Source: Jacaranda mimosifolia
Lineage: Eukaryota > Streptophyta > Magnoliopsida > Lamiales > Bignoniaceae
Direction of reading: 5' to 3'
Assembly: GCA_018894105.1 (NCBI GenBank)
Contig: CM032126.1
Location: 27,998,391-28,062,390 of the forward strand
DNA length: 64,000 nucleotides
Position numbers and translations under genes: made by a program. Of this stretch, positions 12,787 through 24,166 are shown piece by piece (positions within the stretch are counted from its first letter, which is position 1; each line of letters begins with the position of its first letter). Under the pieces are notes generated by a model. The model ran no database searches. It saw only the letters and a program-made list of their open reading frames with translations, and was not told the DNA's origin.

Positions 12787-13433
12787 ATAATGAGTCCTCT
12801 TAAATCTCTAGGTCCGGATGGGATTCCAGTTTTATTCTATCAAAAATACTGGCATATTTGGTGTCCAAATGTCATCCGGTTGGTTCTCAATGTTCTAAAT
12901 GAAGGGATTTTTTGTTCTAAGCTTAATTATACTCACATTGTGTTGATTCCAAAGATAGCAAATCTGGAGTTTATAACTCAGTTCAGACCTATTAGTCTTG
13001 GGAATGTCATCTATAAGATAGCCTCGAAGATTCTGACTAATAGACTGAAACCTTTCATGGATGTAATTGTTGCAGACACAGTTAGCTTTTGTCCCGTCCC
13101 GCCTCATTTTTGACAATGTCCTGTGGCTTTTGAGGTTAACCCCTATCTGAAGAGGAAAACAGCTAGCAAAGTTGGATGCATGTCGCTTAAATTGGACATG
13201 AGCAAAGCATACAATAAGGTCGAATGGAGGTCCCTTCGAAAGATAATGTTGAAATTAGGCTTTGCAAACAGAATGGTACAGTTGATAATGTCCTGTGTTG
13301 AAACTGTTTCATATTCAATAATGATGAATGGAAACCAGTTTGGTTATTTCGATCTAGAGAGGGGTTTGAGGCAAGGGGATCCTTTGTTCCAGTATCTTTT
13401 CTTATTTTGCACGGAGCTCTTAGTTCTTTAATT
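12787..13433 (+). pseudogene. L1-type LINE reverse transcriptase fragment (LINE-A)
   Basis: Plus-strand frames give the plant L1 RT blocks SLGPDGIPVLFYQKYW, LIPKIANLEFITQFRPISL, VIYKIASKILTNRLKP, then after a stop and shift [17 protein letters not shown] and RGLRQGDPL. These correspond to RT motifs 1-4 (the Asp of LDMSKAY is catalytic). The YADD motif that should follow is absent, because sequence similarity ends at 13433, where a dispersed repeat begins. The 5' part (endonuclease, ORF1) is missing too. It is a doubly truncated, inactive piece related to the larger minus-strand LINE at 44800-48240. Confidence 0.85.
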
Positions 13434-14027
13434 GGCAAAATTGCATTTTTAGTCTCATACGATGGGAGGGTTTGCAACTTTAATCCCACACTTTTTAAAA
13501 TTTTAGAAAACGTTACAAAATTTAAAAAAAGTTGCAAAATTAGTCCCACAGCTCAATTTCCGTCCAAAATTTAATAGAGAAAGCGCGTGTGGCCGTCTAC
13601 TGCGCGTCGCCTTGGTAGAAAAATTGCACTTTCAGTCCCATACGTTAGGAGGAGGTTGCAACTTTAGTCCCACTGTAGATAAATTAATTTGAAGCCAATT
13701 GAGAAGTGACATGTATAAAATAATATGCTAATTATTAATTTAAAATTCTCTATTTATATTTTGGAATTTATTAAATTTAATTCCAAAAGATAAATGATTA
13801 ATTTTAATTAATAGTTTATTATTTATTTTATATTCAAATCAAATATTGACAAGTGTCAAAGATAGAGTGTCTATATCTATGTACCAATTAAATCAAAGAT
13901 ATTTGATATTATCTCTTGATATTGATATTATCTTTTAATGTTTGATATTGTCAAATCAAAGATATCTGATATTATCTATGGGTGTAAATGAGATGAAACT
14001 ATTTGCGAACGGTTCGGGCTCGGCTCG
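13434..14027. repeat. ~600-bp direct repeat, copy A
   Basis: The block begins GGCAAAATTGCATTTTTAGT and ends in TATTTGCGAACGGTTC plus a few bases. It recurs as copy B at 14700-15300 in the same orientation with about 95% identity by eye. It contains an internal pair of related ~55-bp blocks (GCAACTTTAGTCCCAC at about 13477 and 13653). Its last ~45 bases resemble a hAT terminus (GGGTGTAAATGAG). No TG...CA ends or primer site support an LTR reading, so a segmental tandem duplication is as likely as a small LTR element. Confidence 0.7.
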
Positions 14028-14126
14028 ATGAAAGCTCGAATTCAGCTCGAACTTAAATGAGCCAAGCCGAGTCAAGCTCAATAGTATTTGACTCGATAGG
14101 CTCGCGAGCCTAAACGAGCCTTTTAT

Positions 14127-14207
<81 letters not shown>

Positions 14208-14699
14208 GAAATAATAAAATTATTTAAAAATTGAAAAGAAAAAAACCCTAAGGCTATGTTCACTTGCATTTTGGGCATTTTCTAGAAAAAAATTTGGGAG
14301 AATGAGTTTTTGGAAGACAAATTGGAAAAAGTGTCAACCGTTTGTTTTTATTTTGGGAAAATAGGGAAAATGATTTTTGAATGAGCTGTTTGTTTGTTAA
14401 TATTTTGGTGGGGAACAATTTTTACTGTAAATGTCAAATTAGTTACTTTTTTGTTAGGTTTGTTGGGAGAAATTGATATTTTTTTTTATGTAATATATGT
14501 ATGTATATTTATAATTCGATGATGTGTGTGTGTATATGTATATAATCATTGGTAGACAAAATAATTATTTAAAATTAATTTATTATTAATATATTAAATT
14601 TTATATGTAATTGATTATTAAATTAAATAGATTATTAAATTGTATATGTTATCATTGTATATGTATATATATATATATGTTTGACATAACACGATTCCA
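14028..14699. other. Spacer between the direct repeats
   Basis: Contains subterminal-type GAGCTCGA repeats of a broken hAT end (14028-14125), the palindromic microsatellite, and a sequence starting GGCTATGTTCACTTGC (14251) that resembles MITE termini in the window. A TG/TA-rich tract lies at 14520-14690. No coding sequence seen. Confidence 0.45.
14125..14206. repeat. (AAT)n-(ATT)n palindromic microsatellite
   Basis: About 14 AAT units run directly into about 13 ATT units with the centre near 14167. The tract is therefore self-complementary and could extrude an arm of about 40 bp. It lies in the spacer between the two ~600-bp direct repeats, next to hAT-like terminal sequence (GAGCCTAAACGAGCC). 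Confidence 0.9.
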
Positions 14700-15300
14700 G
14701 GCAAAATTGCATTTTTAGTCCTATACGATAGGGGGGTTTGCAACTTTAGTCCCACGCTTTTTTAAATTTTAGAAAACGTCCCAAAATTTAAAAAAAGTTG
14801 CAAAGTTAGTCCACAACTCAATTTCCGTCCAAAATTTAACAGAGAAAGCGCGTGTGACGCGCGTGGCCGTCTACTGCGCGTCACCTTGGTGGAAAAATTG
14901 CACTTTCAGTCCCATACGTTAGGGGGAGGTTGCAACTTTAGTCCCATTGTAGATAAATTAATTTGAAACCAATTGAGAAGTGACATGTATAAAATAATAT
15001 GTTAATTATTAATTTAAAATTCTCTATTTATATTTTGAAATTTATTAAATTTAATTTCAAAAGATAAATGATTAATTTTAATTAATAATTTAGTATTTAT
15101 TTTATATTCAAATCAAATATTGACAAGTGTCAAAGATGGAGTGTCTATATTTATGGACCAATTAAATCAAAGATATTTGATATTATCTCTTGATATTAAT
15201 ATTACCTTTTGATGTTTGATATTGGCAAATCAAATATATTCGATATTATCTATAGGTGTAAATGAGCTGAGACTATTTGCGAACGGTTCAGGTTTGGCTC
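14700..15300. repeat. ~600-bp direct repeat, copy B
   Basis: Second copy of the block at 13434-14027, same orientation, spaced 1266 bp start to start. It carries an extra CGCGTGTGACG-type expansion near 14850. Similarity ends at GCGAACGGTTCAGG, after which sequence leading into copia-2 begins. Confidence 0.7.
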
Positions 15301-15940
15301 AAATCAAATCAAAGTTAAGCCATCGATTTGAAGAAAAATAACGCCAATTCGAGGGCTTCGTACCTTAATCTCGAATCAAATATAAAAAGTATATGAGCTC
15401 TAAAGAACTCTTTGAATGTCGTGGATATCCTTGAATTTGCTTAATAGAATTATTGAACTCCTTCAAAGTTTTTCTTACTTGCTGGAATCTAAAGTGGGCA
15501 TATGCAATACAAGTGGAGCTAGATGCATCGAAATAGCAAGAAACATGGACTCTTGTAATCTTGCTGCACATGATCCATCTAAAAACTTGGTTGATTGCAA
15601 GTAGATTTTTTGTGTTAAGTACAAGCCCGATGGCATTATTAACGAATATAAAATCCAACTGGTTGCTAAAGGATTTAGCCAATGACCAAGGCTCAATTAT
15701 GATGCCACATTTGCTGTTGTAGCTAAACAAACAACAACACGACTTTACTTTCTCTTGTCGTTTCTTGGGACTGGGTTATTCAAGAAGTTGATTTCAATAA
15801 AGTCTTTCTCAATGAAACTCTTCAAGAGGAAGTCTATATGCACTAGCCACTTGGCTTCATTAATAAAGCCAACCCAAATCATGTATCGCCTTAAGAAGGC
15901 TATCTATAGCCTTAAACAAGCCCCGCGACTTGGTACACTA

Positions 15941-16369
15941 CTCATTTGTTTGGATGATGTGATTAGAAGTGATATGTAAGCAAAGGATACATTTTAAGCC
16001 CATTAGGATAGAATATTTTAATTTTATGTTTGGTTGGTATGATTAGTATATAAATAAATTAAAATATAATATATAAATTTACTATTATATCCTTTATATT
16101 TTTTAATAAGTTTTTCATAATTTTCTCATTCTTTCCCATTTTTAGAATCATGGTTTAATTGGAAATAAGATAAAAAATAAACCTTATTAAATCTTTGTAA
16201 TTCTTATCACACCTAATCAAGTCTTCCCCCCCTTGATCCATTTTCCAAAAGCAACAATAAATAATGTAGGGCATAAGATTTATCAAGGGCTTTTATCAAT
16301 TGAAACAAACATTAAAAGAGGCTTGATTAGGTATGTATCACACCTAATCAAACCAAGCAAACAAGGCCT
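15941..16369. mobile_element. MITE-like element, copy 1 (in copia-2 RT)
   Basis: A ~430-bp non-coding block splits the copia-2 RT between the KQAP motif and the YVDD motif. The left end CTCATTTGTTTGGATGATGT and the right end (reverse complement GGCCTTGTTTGCTTGGTTTG) form imperfect inverted repeats of ~35 bp that both continue into GATTAG and GTGATA. A second copy lies at 34703-35115. A CTA at both edges may be a 3-bp target duplication, but this is not secure, so the superfamily (PIF/Harbinger-like) is only a guess. Confidence 0.7.
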
Positions 16370-17108
16370 AAGGGATTACCTAGTTACCTTTGGTCTCAAA
16401 ATGGCGCAGTCTGATTGTTTATTATTCATATTCATATTCATATTCTCACAAGGAAGTATTACTAAATATGTTATTATTTATGTTGATGATCTTATCATCA
16501 TTGGTTCACATCCTGTTGCTAATAATAAATTTATTGTGCAGCTTGGCACCAGGTTTTCTCTTAAAGATTTGGGCAATTTAGACTATTTGTTGGTGTTGAA
16601 GCTAGACATACTCTGGATAGGCTGTTTTTATCTCAACACAAGTAAATTCTTAACATTTTGGATTGTGGAGGCAAACTTAATGCCAACACTTCTTACCTCT
16701 TCGCACAATTGACGTGTTGGTGATGGCTCTCCTTTGTCAAATCCAACTGATTATCGTGCATTGTTTGGAAGTCTTCAGTATCTCCAGTTTCCTCACCCTG
16801 ACATCGCATTTGCTGTCAACAAATTGGCATAGTCTCTAGTCAACCAACTGAGCTTCATTGGTCATCTCTCAAACGAGTGCTTCGCTATCTTAGAGGAACA
16901 TCGCATCACGGACTCTTCTTTCACCACTGCTCTCTTCTCACTCTTCATGCTTTTTCAGATGCTGACTGGCCTGAAACAGAGGTGATTGAAGCTAGCTCCA
17001 CATCAACCTTTATTATTTTCATGGGAAGCAATCCAATTTCTTGGTGCTGTCGAAAATAGCGCTCCATGGCAAGGTCATTCACTAAGGCTGAGTACCATTC
17101 AATTGCGT

Positions 17109-17801
17109 AGGGGTGGGAATATGTTAGGCTGGGCTAGGCTAGGCTTTACTTTAAATAGGTCAAGCTTGTTGCATAAATTGTAAACTTAAGCCTAGCTTAT
17201 TGCTTGACATAGGCTTTTTGTTAAGGCCTGGCCTAGCCTTTTTAGATTTTCCAAAGCCTAGGCCTAGCCTAAAAAAATCTATTTTAGTTAAGATTCTAAT
17301 TAGACTTAAATTTATACAGGTTCAGGCTTTTAATAGGCTCAGGTCTTAATAGGCTTAAAACTTTGATAGGACTTAATAAGCCTAAAAATTCTATAATTTA
17401 TGTTAAGCAAAAATAATTATCACTTATAATACATTTATCTAAACAAAGAGAAAAGCATAACCAAACATTATGATAAGTTAAGCAAAAAAATTGAAATAAA
17501 ATGGTTATGTATTAATTAAGAACATAATATATAATTATATAAAATTAATTAATATAAATATAAAAGTAATTATATAAGTATTATAAATAATTATTATATA
17601 TATTATAATATAATTAAATTATATAAGCTAGCTTGATAGACTTTATAGGCTTTTTTAAAACCCTAAACCTAACTTTTTTAATTAAATAGTCTTCTTTAAA
17701 AATCTAAATCTAGCATATTTATTAAATAGACTAGGTTGGGTTAAGCCTCAAATAAGTCAGACTTTAGGCTCTTGACGGACGGCCTACCTATTCCCATCCC
17801 T
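17109..17801. mobile_element. Non-autonomous hAT element, 693 bp (in copia-2)
   Basis: The termini AGGGGTGGGAATATGT and, reverse-complemented from the right, AGGGATGGGAATAGGT are clear inverted repeats. The flanking 8-mers AATTGCGT (17101-17108) and AGTTGCCT (17802-17809) match at 6 of 8 positions. Subterminal GGCTAGGCT/AGCCTAGGCC repeats lie at both ends and the middle is AT-rich and non-coding. It interrupts the copia-2 RNase H frame exactly, so removing it and one target copy restores colinearity. Confidence 0.82.
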
Positions 17802-18285
17802 AGTTGCCTTCACCATAGATGAGGTTTAATTTGTTGGCTTGTCAATCTGTCCAAGGAACTCTCAATACCCTTACCACCTGCACTTGTTATTTATTATGAC
17901 AAACTTGGAGCTATCCATCTATGTTACAACGTAGTCTTTCACTCTTGCATGAAGCATATTAAAGAGGATTATCATTTTGTCCCCTCCAAAAATTCTAGAT
18001 GGTGTTCTACATGCGTCTCGCTTCTTCTCTGAGGATCAGTTGGCTGACTTGCTTACCAAAGCATTATCTCGTTCTGCCATTTAGCGTCTTCTGGACAATA
18101 TCAGTGTGTCTACTAGACCCGTTGTCTTGAGGAGGCATAATAAGAAAGTTTCCTCTCCTTCCTTATGATTCTAGTGATTGACTACACACGATTATTCTCT
18201 TGATTGTATTTCCGCATTATTTCCTCTATTGTATTGCTCATATAAATACATTAATATTGTCAATGAAATGAATTAGTTTTTCCCC

Positions 18286-18668
18286 TTTTGATACCTCTCA
18301 TTTATGCAATAAAGCATGTCCCTTATCATTCTCCATCGCCACCACGCAAGAGCACAACTACTCTAGAGTCTTTTAAAACCTTTTCCGCTCCTTTTCTTTA
18401 TCTTTCCCCCTTTTCAACTATGAAAACCTTAAATTTTTGAAAATGTGGGAAATTATCAAGGACAAATTATTTTGTATGAACAGGCAGGAATCATCAAATT
18501 ATTTTCCTTCCTTAAGAGATTGAATTATTTATATTACCACACAAACTCGTCAAATGACAGACGCAAGAAGCTTGTCAATTTTTATTTAGAATTTTATAAA
18601 TATTCATTAAGTACCAAATTTCTTTTATTTAGAACAAATACGAGTCACCAGATATCCAAGAAGAGGAA
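18286..18668. other. Non-TE flank left of the chromovirus
   Basis: No gene recognised. This sequence was contiguous with 24172 onward before the chromovirus inserted, so it may belong to the 3' flank of the non-coding family member at 24240. An open frame at 18445-18843 is only partly outside the LTR and is probably chance. Confidence 0.4.
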
Positions 18669-18673
18669 TCCAC

Positions 18674-19162
18674 TGTTATCACACCGCTACCGATTTTGCG
18701 AGAACAAAGCCAAACTTGTGAGAATTCCAGTTCAATTGGGTGAAGTGTGTGCTGTGAAGAAGAATAACAGAAGTGGAAGAAAAGAAATTGGAGAAGAAAA
18801 AGGACAAGACGTGCTGAAGAGAGAATATTTACTGCAGAGGTAAGGATTGTTTTTCTGTTGCAACCAAAAATTGTTTTATGCCTCCCCTATTTCAGGTATT
18901 TAACAAAGAGAAAAGACAAAAAGACAAAAGGATTTTTAACCCTGCTTAACTAATTAACTAACAGTCATTAGATGCTGAAAATTAGCCATTAACGACTAAA
19001 CAAAGCCCTAACTCAATTGCTCTGAAACGGTGTCGCTGCCTTTAGTAAAACGGCGTCGTTGATTCTCCTCCCATTTCAGAAAACGCCTTCTTCTTTTTTA
19101 AGTCGCTGTTTTCCTCTTTTTCCTTCTCCACGTTTTCATTTTCAGTTTGCTGAGTTGTAACA
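18674..19162 (-). repeat. Chromovirus 3' LTR (489 bp)
   Basis: Same sequence as the 5' LTR except for six substitutions and nine fewer bases. The pol reading frame runs 121 bases into it and stops at 19042, so the last ~40 residues of the polyprotein are encoded by LTR sequence. Confidence 0.93.
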
Positions 19163-21099
19163 ATGCTTTCCCCTTCCAGAAGACTTGCCCTCAAGTCTTC
19201 AAGCTCAGGAAATTGCTTGGTAATCACATAGTAATCCTCCCACGTAGCCTCTGACTCGGGTAAGTGCGACCATTGAACTAAAACTTGAACCACTGGATCA
19301 TTTCTTCTTTTAATAAGACGTCTGGCGAGGATGGTTACTGGTTTGAGGATTATCTTTCCCTCTTCATCAAAATTTGGAAGAGTTGGTGTCACTTTTTCTC
19401 CATTTCCAACATGCCTCTTAAGTAGTGATATGTGAAAGACAGGATGCAACTTAGCTTCTGTGGGTAACTTCAGTTTATAGGCAACTTCTCCTACCTTCTC
19501 TATGATTGGAAATGGCCCTGCATACCTCGGACTTAACTTCCACATTTGACTCTTGCGCACAGTATGTTGCCTGTAAGGTTTGAGCTTTAAGTAGACAAAA
19601 TCCCCAATGTTGAGAGTAGCTTCAGTCCTTTGTCTGTCAGCTTGTTGTTTCATCCTGTTTTGAGCCCTCTTAAGGTGATGTTTTAGATGGCTATGAATAG
19701 CGGCCCTATCCTGAACCAGTTGATCCACTCCTTGGACAATAGCTTCTTCAAGAAACTCTGCAGGAAGATGTGTTGGCTTGTATCCATAAAGAGCTTCAAA
19801 AGGTGTCATGGCTATGGCTGTGTGAAAGTTAGTGTTATACCAATACTCAGCCATAGCTAACCATCGAGTCCATTGTTTTGGAGAGGTCCCACACATGCAT
19901 CTCAAATAGCTTTCCAAGCATTGGTTAACCCTTTCACTTTGCCCGTCCGTCTGGGGATGGTAGGCTGTACTTAGCATCTGCTGGACCCCTAGGACCTTGA
20001 GAAATTCCCTCCAAAATTGGCTAGTGAACGTTGCGCCCCTATCTGAAATAACACTAAAAGGTAAACCATGTAACTTGTAAATAGAATCTAAGAATGTGTG
20101 TGCAAGGTGTAAAGCTGAAAAAGGATGAGACAAAGCTATGAAGTGTGCATATTTTGTATATCTATCTACAATGACCCAAATCACTGTCTTCCCGTTGGAG
20201 TTTGGCAATTGTTCTATGAAATCCATAGTGATGTGCTTCCAGGCCTGTTCAGGAATGGGCAGCGGTTGTAGTAATCCCTGTGGCTTTGTGGTTATGTGTT
20301 TGCATTGTTGGCATACCTCACAAGAACTTACGATTTGCTGGACCAATTCTTGCATCTTTGGCCACCAATAAACACTCTTAACTCTCTGCCAAGTTCCTTG
20401 AATGCCTGAATGCCCACCGATGCTTGAAGCATGCATAGCTTTAACAATTTTATCCCTTAATGCAGTACCGATTCCTACATACAACTTCCCTTTGTGCTTG
20501 ATCAAATTTCCTTGTACTAAAAAAACTGAGAGGTTGTAAGGATATAACATCTTTTCAGTGATGATTTCTTGAGCTTGAGGATCCCCTTCATAGCTGGCTA
20601 GAAGCTCAGTCACCCAAGCTGGTTTTAAGACAGTGAGGCTGTTACATTCTCTTACTTCTTCTATTTCTTCCCTTCTGGAGAGTGCATCAGCTACTATGTT
20701 GTCTTTGCCTTGTCGGTACTCTATTGAATAACTGTAACCAAGGAGTTTGGTGAGATATTTGTGCTGCAAATGGGTGGATATTTTCTGTTCCAAGAGATAC
20801 TTTAAACTGCACTGATCAGTTTTTATGAGAAAATGATTGTGAATGAGGTATGCTCTCCACTTCTCAACAGCATGTATTATGGCCATTAACTCCTTCTCAT
20901 ATACTGATAATCCTAGTGCCTTTTGCCCCAAGGCCTTGCTGAAAAAGGCTATAGGATTTTTCTTTGAGTTAAAACAGCTCCGAGGCCATAATAGCTGGCA
21001 TCAGTTTCCAATATAAACTGTTGGCTGAAATCAGGTAACTGGAGGATAGGAGCAGTAGTCATGACCCTCTTGAGTTCTAGAAAGGCTAGTTCAGCTTCT
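19042..21099 (-). pseudogene. pol: Chromovirus RNase H, integrase and chromodomain
   Basis: RNase H begins near 21095 (ETDASYYGLGAVL) and is shifted once more at a short A run near 20958-20962. The 629-residue frame from 20931 then holds RNase H residues (SVYEKELMAI, DALSRR), the HHCC integrase N-domain (HASSIGGHSG ... CEVCQQC, about residues 168-215), and the catalytic core with Asp of MDFIEQLP, Asp of ISDRGATF and Glu of TDGQSERVNQ. A GPFPII integrase C-terminal motif follows. The C-terminal chromodomain (about residues 535-585: ILARRLIKRRND, VLVQWSHLPESEATWEDY) is the module that in this family directs insertion to methylated heterochromatin. The tail is encoded by the 3' LTR. Confidence 0.93.
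19163..19177 (-). other. Chromovirus polypurine tract inside coding sequence
   Basis: Immediately before the 3' LTR the minus strand reads GGAAGGGGAAAGCAT, a canonical plus-strand primer. It is at the same time codons for part of the peptide LEGES near the end of pol, because the frame continues into the LTR. Confidence 0.8.
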
Positions 21100-22783
21100 T
21101 CAGACCACAGGAATTGACCCTTTTTTTGTGAGTTGGGTAAGAGGTTTAGCTATAAGACCGTAGTTTTTTATGAACTTCCTGTAGTAACCTGTTAAACCTA
21201 GAAAACCCCTAAGAGCTTTAACTGTTTGAGGCCGAGGCCACTCACTCATGGCTTGGATCTTGCTAGGATCAGGTTCTACCCCTTTCTTACTAATAACATG
21301 ACCTAGATACTCAACCTTCTCCTGCCCAAAGACACATTTGGAAGCCTTGGCAAACAGTTGACAGTCTCCTAGTTTCTTAAGGACTAGTTCAAGATGCCTT
21401 TGGTGGTCTTCTAGTGATTTGCTATAGACTGGGATGTCATCGAAGAAGACTAGTACAAAATCCCTCAAATACTCACTAAAGGTATAGTTCATGATAGCTT
21501 GGAAAGTGGCTGGAGCATTAGTAAGTCCAAAAGGCATAACCTTAAACTCATAGAGTCCAGAAGTGGTGGCAAAGGCAGTCTTGGGGATATCTGAAGGGTT
21601 GACTCTAACCTGATGATAACCAGCCCTTAGGTCTATTTTTGAGAAGATGGTAGCCCCATGCAATTCATCTAGAAGGTCATCTATCAAAGGAATTGGGTAG
21701 CTGTCCTTAACAGTTAATGAGTTCAATTTTCTATAGTCAACACAAAACCTCCAAGAGCCGTCTTTTTTTTTTTACCAAAAGGACTGGGGAAGAAAAGGGG
21801 CTAGTACTAGGTTGTATCACTCCCATCCTAAGCATGTCTTGTACTAGTTTTTCTATCTCAAGCCTTTGCAAGAAGGGGTATCTATAAGGATGCTGTTTGA
21901 AAGGTTCAGTTCCTGGTTTAAGATTGATTTGGTGGTTGATGTTTCTAAAAGGAGGAAGGGATTTGGGCTCCTCAAATAGGGCTGAATGCTTAGAGAGAAT
22001 TGGTTCCAATTCTGGGATTGTGTGGAATTTTTCTGGACTCTTAACTGGGCTTATCATGAACAAACACCCATTGAGTGAGTCTCTTTTTTTCCTAATCAAC
22101 TTCTGGAGCTTGCTACCTGAAATCATCTTAAGTGAAACTTCAGATTTAATCCCATATAGAGTCACTTTCCTCTTATCATGCTTAAAGGAAATCTTGTGTT
22201 GATCATGGTCAAAGAGAACAGGTCCTAACTTCCTAATTAGGTCACATCCCATCACAAAGTCACAACCTCCTAATCCAAGGACTCTCACAGCAGTAGTGGT
22301 GAACTTACATCCTCCCATTTCCCAGCTAAAATTGCTGCACTTAAGATCACATTCAGTTTTTCTACCATCTGCTACAGTAACAGTGAGGGGGTGCGTTTGC
22401 TCTAAGGTATATCCTAACCTCTTGGCAGTCTCCAGGTTAAGAAAACTATGAGTACTCCCCGTGTCAAAGAGGATAGTGATAGCATTCTTCCCTACTTTCC
22501 CAGCTAGTTTAAGGGTGCTTGGTGTAACTTGACCAACAAGGGCTCCAAAGGATATGTGCAGCTCTTCATCCTCACCACTACTGACTTCTCTCTCAGACTC
22601 TACACCTTCTTCTCCCATGATTACAAACAATCTTTTACACCTATGACCAGTATGGTAAACCTCATCACAATTGAAGCAAAGTCCCTTTTTTCTTCTAGCT
22701 TCCATTTCCTCTTTAGACAGCCTTTTTAGGGGAGGATATTGATCCTTACTAGATTGACTCTTAGAGTTACCTTCTGTCTTACC
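21100..22783 (-). pseudogene. pol: Chromovirus zinc knuckle, protease and reverse transcriptase
   Basis: The zinc knuckle CFNCDEVYHTGHRC (CX2CX4HX4C) lies near 22680. The aspartic protease has LFDTGSTHSFL near 22455. RT begins [16 protein letters not shown] near 21790. There an A11 run (21763-21773 on plus as T) shifts the frame by one, after which the same protein continues ([23 protein letters not shown], catalytic [10 protein letters not shown] near 21445, then [12 protein letters not shown]). A second +1 shift at a 7-base A run (21121-21127) gives an early stop at 21100. FFDD in place of YIDD is usual for plant gypsy RT. Apart from these indels all motifs look functional. Confidence 0.92.
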
Positions 22784-23629
22784 TCATTTACTCCATTTTT
22801 GAGGCAAACTAGACCACCATTTGGCACTTTTTTGGCCCCTTTGGAGGGCTTCAATAAGCCCTTCTTGTTTTTTGGCGATTACAATAGCCTGAGAGAGGTT
22901 AGATGGATTTAACATCTCAACCATTTGCCTGATTTCCTCCCTTAGGCCTCCTACATAGCTCTTAACAAAATAGTCTTCTGTTAAGTGCCTGTTTGTGGCT
23001 AGCATAAATGCTTTTAGTTCCTCAAACTTAACAGTATAATCATCAACTGATTTATCCTGTTTAAGTTTATTGAACTGATTAACAAGGTTGTCTTCATTTT
23101 GAGAAGAAAACCTCTGCAATATCAACTCAGTGAAACAATCCCAACCCATACTTTCCTTGCCTTCAACATAATCTAGGTACCAACTATCAGCTATTCCCTC
23201 CATGTGCAAGGCGGCCAACAATATTTTTTCATAGTCGCTCATGTGGTTAAAGAGGAAATATTTTTGACACTTCCTAATCCAGCCCCTAGGATTTTCACCT
23301 GAAAATTTCGGGAATTCACATTTGGCATTTCTAAGACCCCCAGATTCACCTAGCTTAGGATTATGAGGAAGAGGAAGTATACCATCAGTTCTAGGTCTGG
23401 AAGTTTGGGCAGATGGTGAAGAGGACATGCTGACCTGCTCCTTTCCTTTGTTGAGGTTTAAGGCATGCAAGAAATCAGCCAATTTTCTGTCTACTGCGTC
23501 TTCAAATTTCTGTACCACTGCTTCCAGTTTCAGTTTTATTTCCTCATTACTCCTAGCCAGCTCCCCTTGGTTCTCTTTTAGCTCAGCAATTTGCTGTTCC
23601 ATAGAATCCATCCTATTCGGTCTCGTCAT
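22740..23629 (-). pseudogene. gag: Chromovirus gag, one premature stop
   Basis: A 281-residue frame starts at MTRPNRMDSMEQQI with an N-terminal coiled-coil-like region rich in Glu and Lys (residues 7-60). It then has a retrotransposon gag capsid domain (FPKFSGENPRGWIRKCQKYF through WDCFTELILQRFSSQ, about residues 105-190). A TGA at 22784 ends it before the zinc knuckle. The downstream frame simply continues in the same phase to the CFNC knuckle, so a single codon change separates gag from the rest. Gag forms the particle that protects element RNA in the cytoplasm. Confidence 0.88.
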
Positions 23630-23655
23630 CAGAGTCGCCCAGTTTCAAAATCGTT

Positions 23656-23667
23656 GCTCTGAGGCCA
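23656..23667 (-). other. Chromovirus primer-binding site
   Basis: The minus strand reads TGGCCTCAGAGC, one base past the 5' LTR. It matches 10 of 12 bases of the TGGTATCAGAGC initiator tRNA-Met site used by most plant LTR elements. Confidence 0.75.
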
Positions 23668-23668
23668 C

Positions 23669-24166
23669 TGTTATCACACCGCTACCGATTTTGCGAGAAC
23701 AAAGCCAAACTCCTGAGAATTCCAGTTCAATTGGGTGAAGTGTGTGCTGTGAAAAAGAATAACAGAAGTGGAAGAAAAGAAATTGGAGAAGAAAAAGGAC
23801 AAGACGTGCTGAAGAGAGAATATTTACTGCAGAGGTAAGGATTGTTTTTCTGTTGCAACCAAAAATTGTTTTATGCCTCCCCTGTTTCAGGTATTTAACA
23901 AAGAGAAAAGACAAAAAGACAAAAGGATTTTTAACCCTGCTTAACTAATTAACTAACAGTCATTAGATGCTGAAAATCAGCCATTAACGACTAAACAAAG
24001 CCCTAACTCAATTGCTCTGAAACGGTGTTGCTGCCTTTAGTAAAACGGCGTCGTTGATTCTCCTCCCATTTCAGAAAACGCCTTCTTCTTCTTCTTCTTT
24101 TTTAAGTCGCTGTTTTCCTCTTTTTCCTTCTCCACGTTTTCATTTTCAGTTTGCTGAGTTGTAACA
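23669..24166 (-). repeat. Chromovirus 5' LTR (498 bp)
   Basis: On the minus strand it starts TGTTACAACTCAGC and ends GTGTGATAACA, giving TGTTA...TAACA inverted ends. It drives transcription leftward. It has five CTT repeat units where the 3' LTR has two, the only length difference between the LTRs. Confidence 0.93.

Larger units (their letters stand above)
15480..18285 (+). pseudogene. Ty1/copia relic copia-2: RT, RNase H and 3' LTR remnant
   Basis: Plus-strand fragments give copia RT in order: QVELDASK near 15510, YKPDGIINEYKIQLVAKGFS near 15620-15680, EVDFNKVFLNETLQEEVY near 15785, and RLKKAIYSLKQAP near 15890. A MITE (15941-16369) interrupts. It then resumes with YLVTFGLKMAQSDCLL and catalytic IIYVDDLIIIG near 16475. 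RNase H follows (HAFSDADWPE near 16945; SNPISWC near 17030), is interrupted by a hAT at 17109-17801, and ends with EDQLADLLTKALSR near 18035. A GAGGAGG tract near 18130 is a likely polypurine tract, followed by a short LTR remnant with TATAAATAC. Gag, protease and integrase are absent. Many stops make it inactive. Confidence 0.85.

Noticed and set aside
13434..15300. Reading the two direct repeats as LTRs of a TRIM element
   Set aside because: No TG...CA ends, no primer-binding site or polypurine tract, and the outer flanks show no target repeat.
19640..20400. Plus-strand open frame at 20138-20371 and similar frames opposite gypsy pol
   Set aside because: Antisense shadows of the minus-strand integrase and RT.
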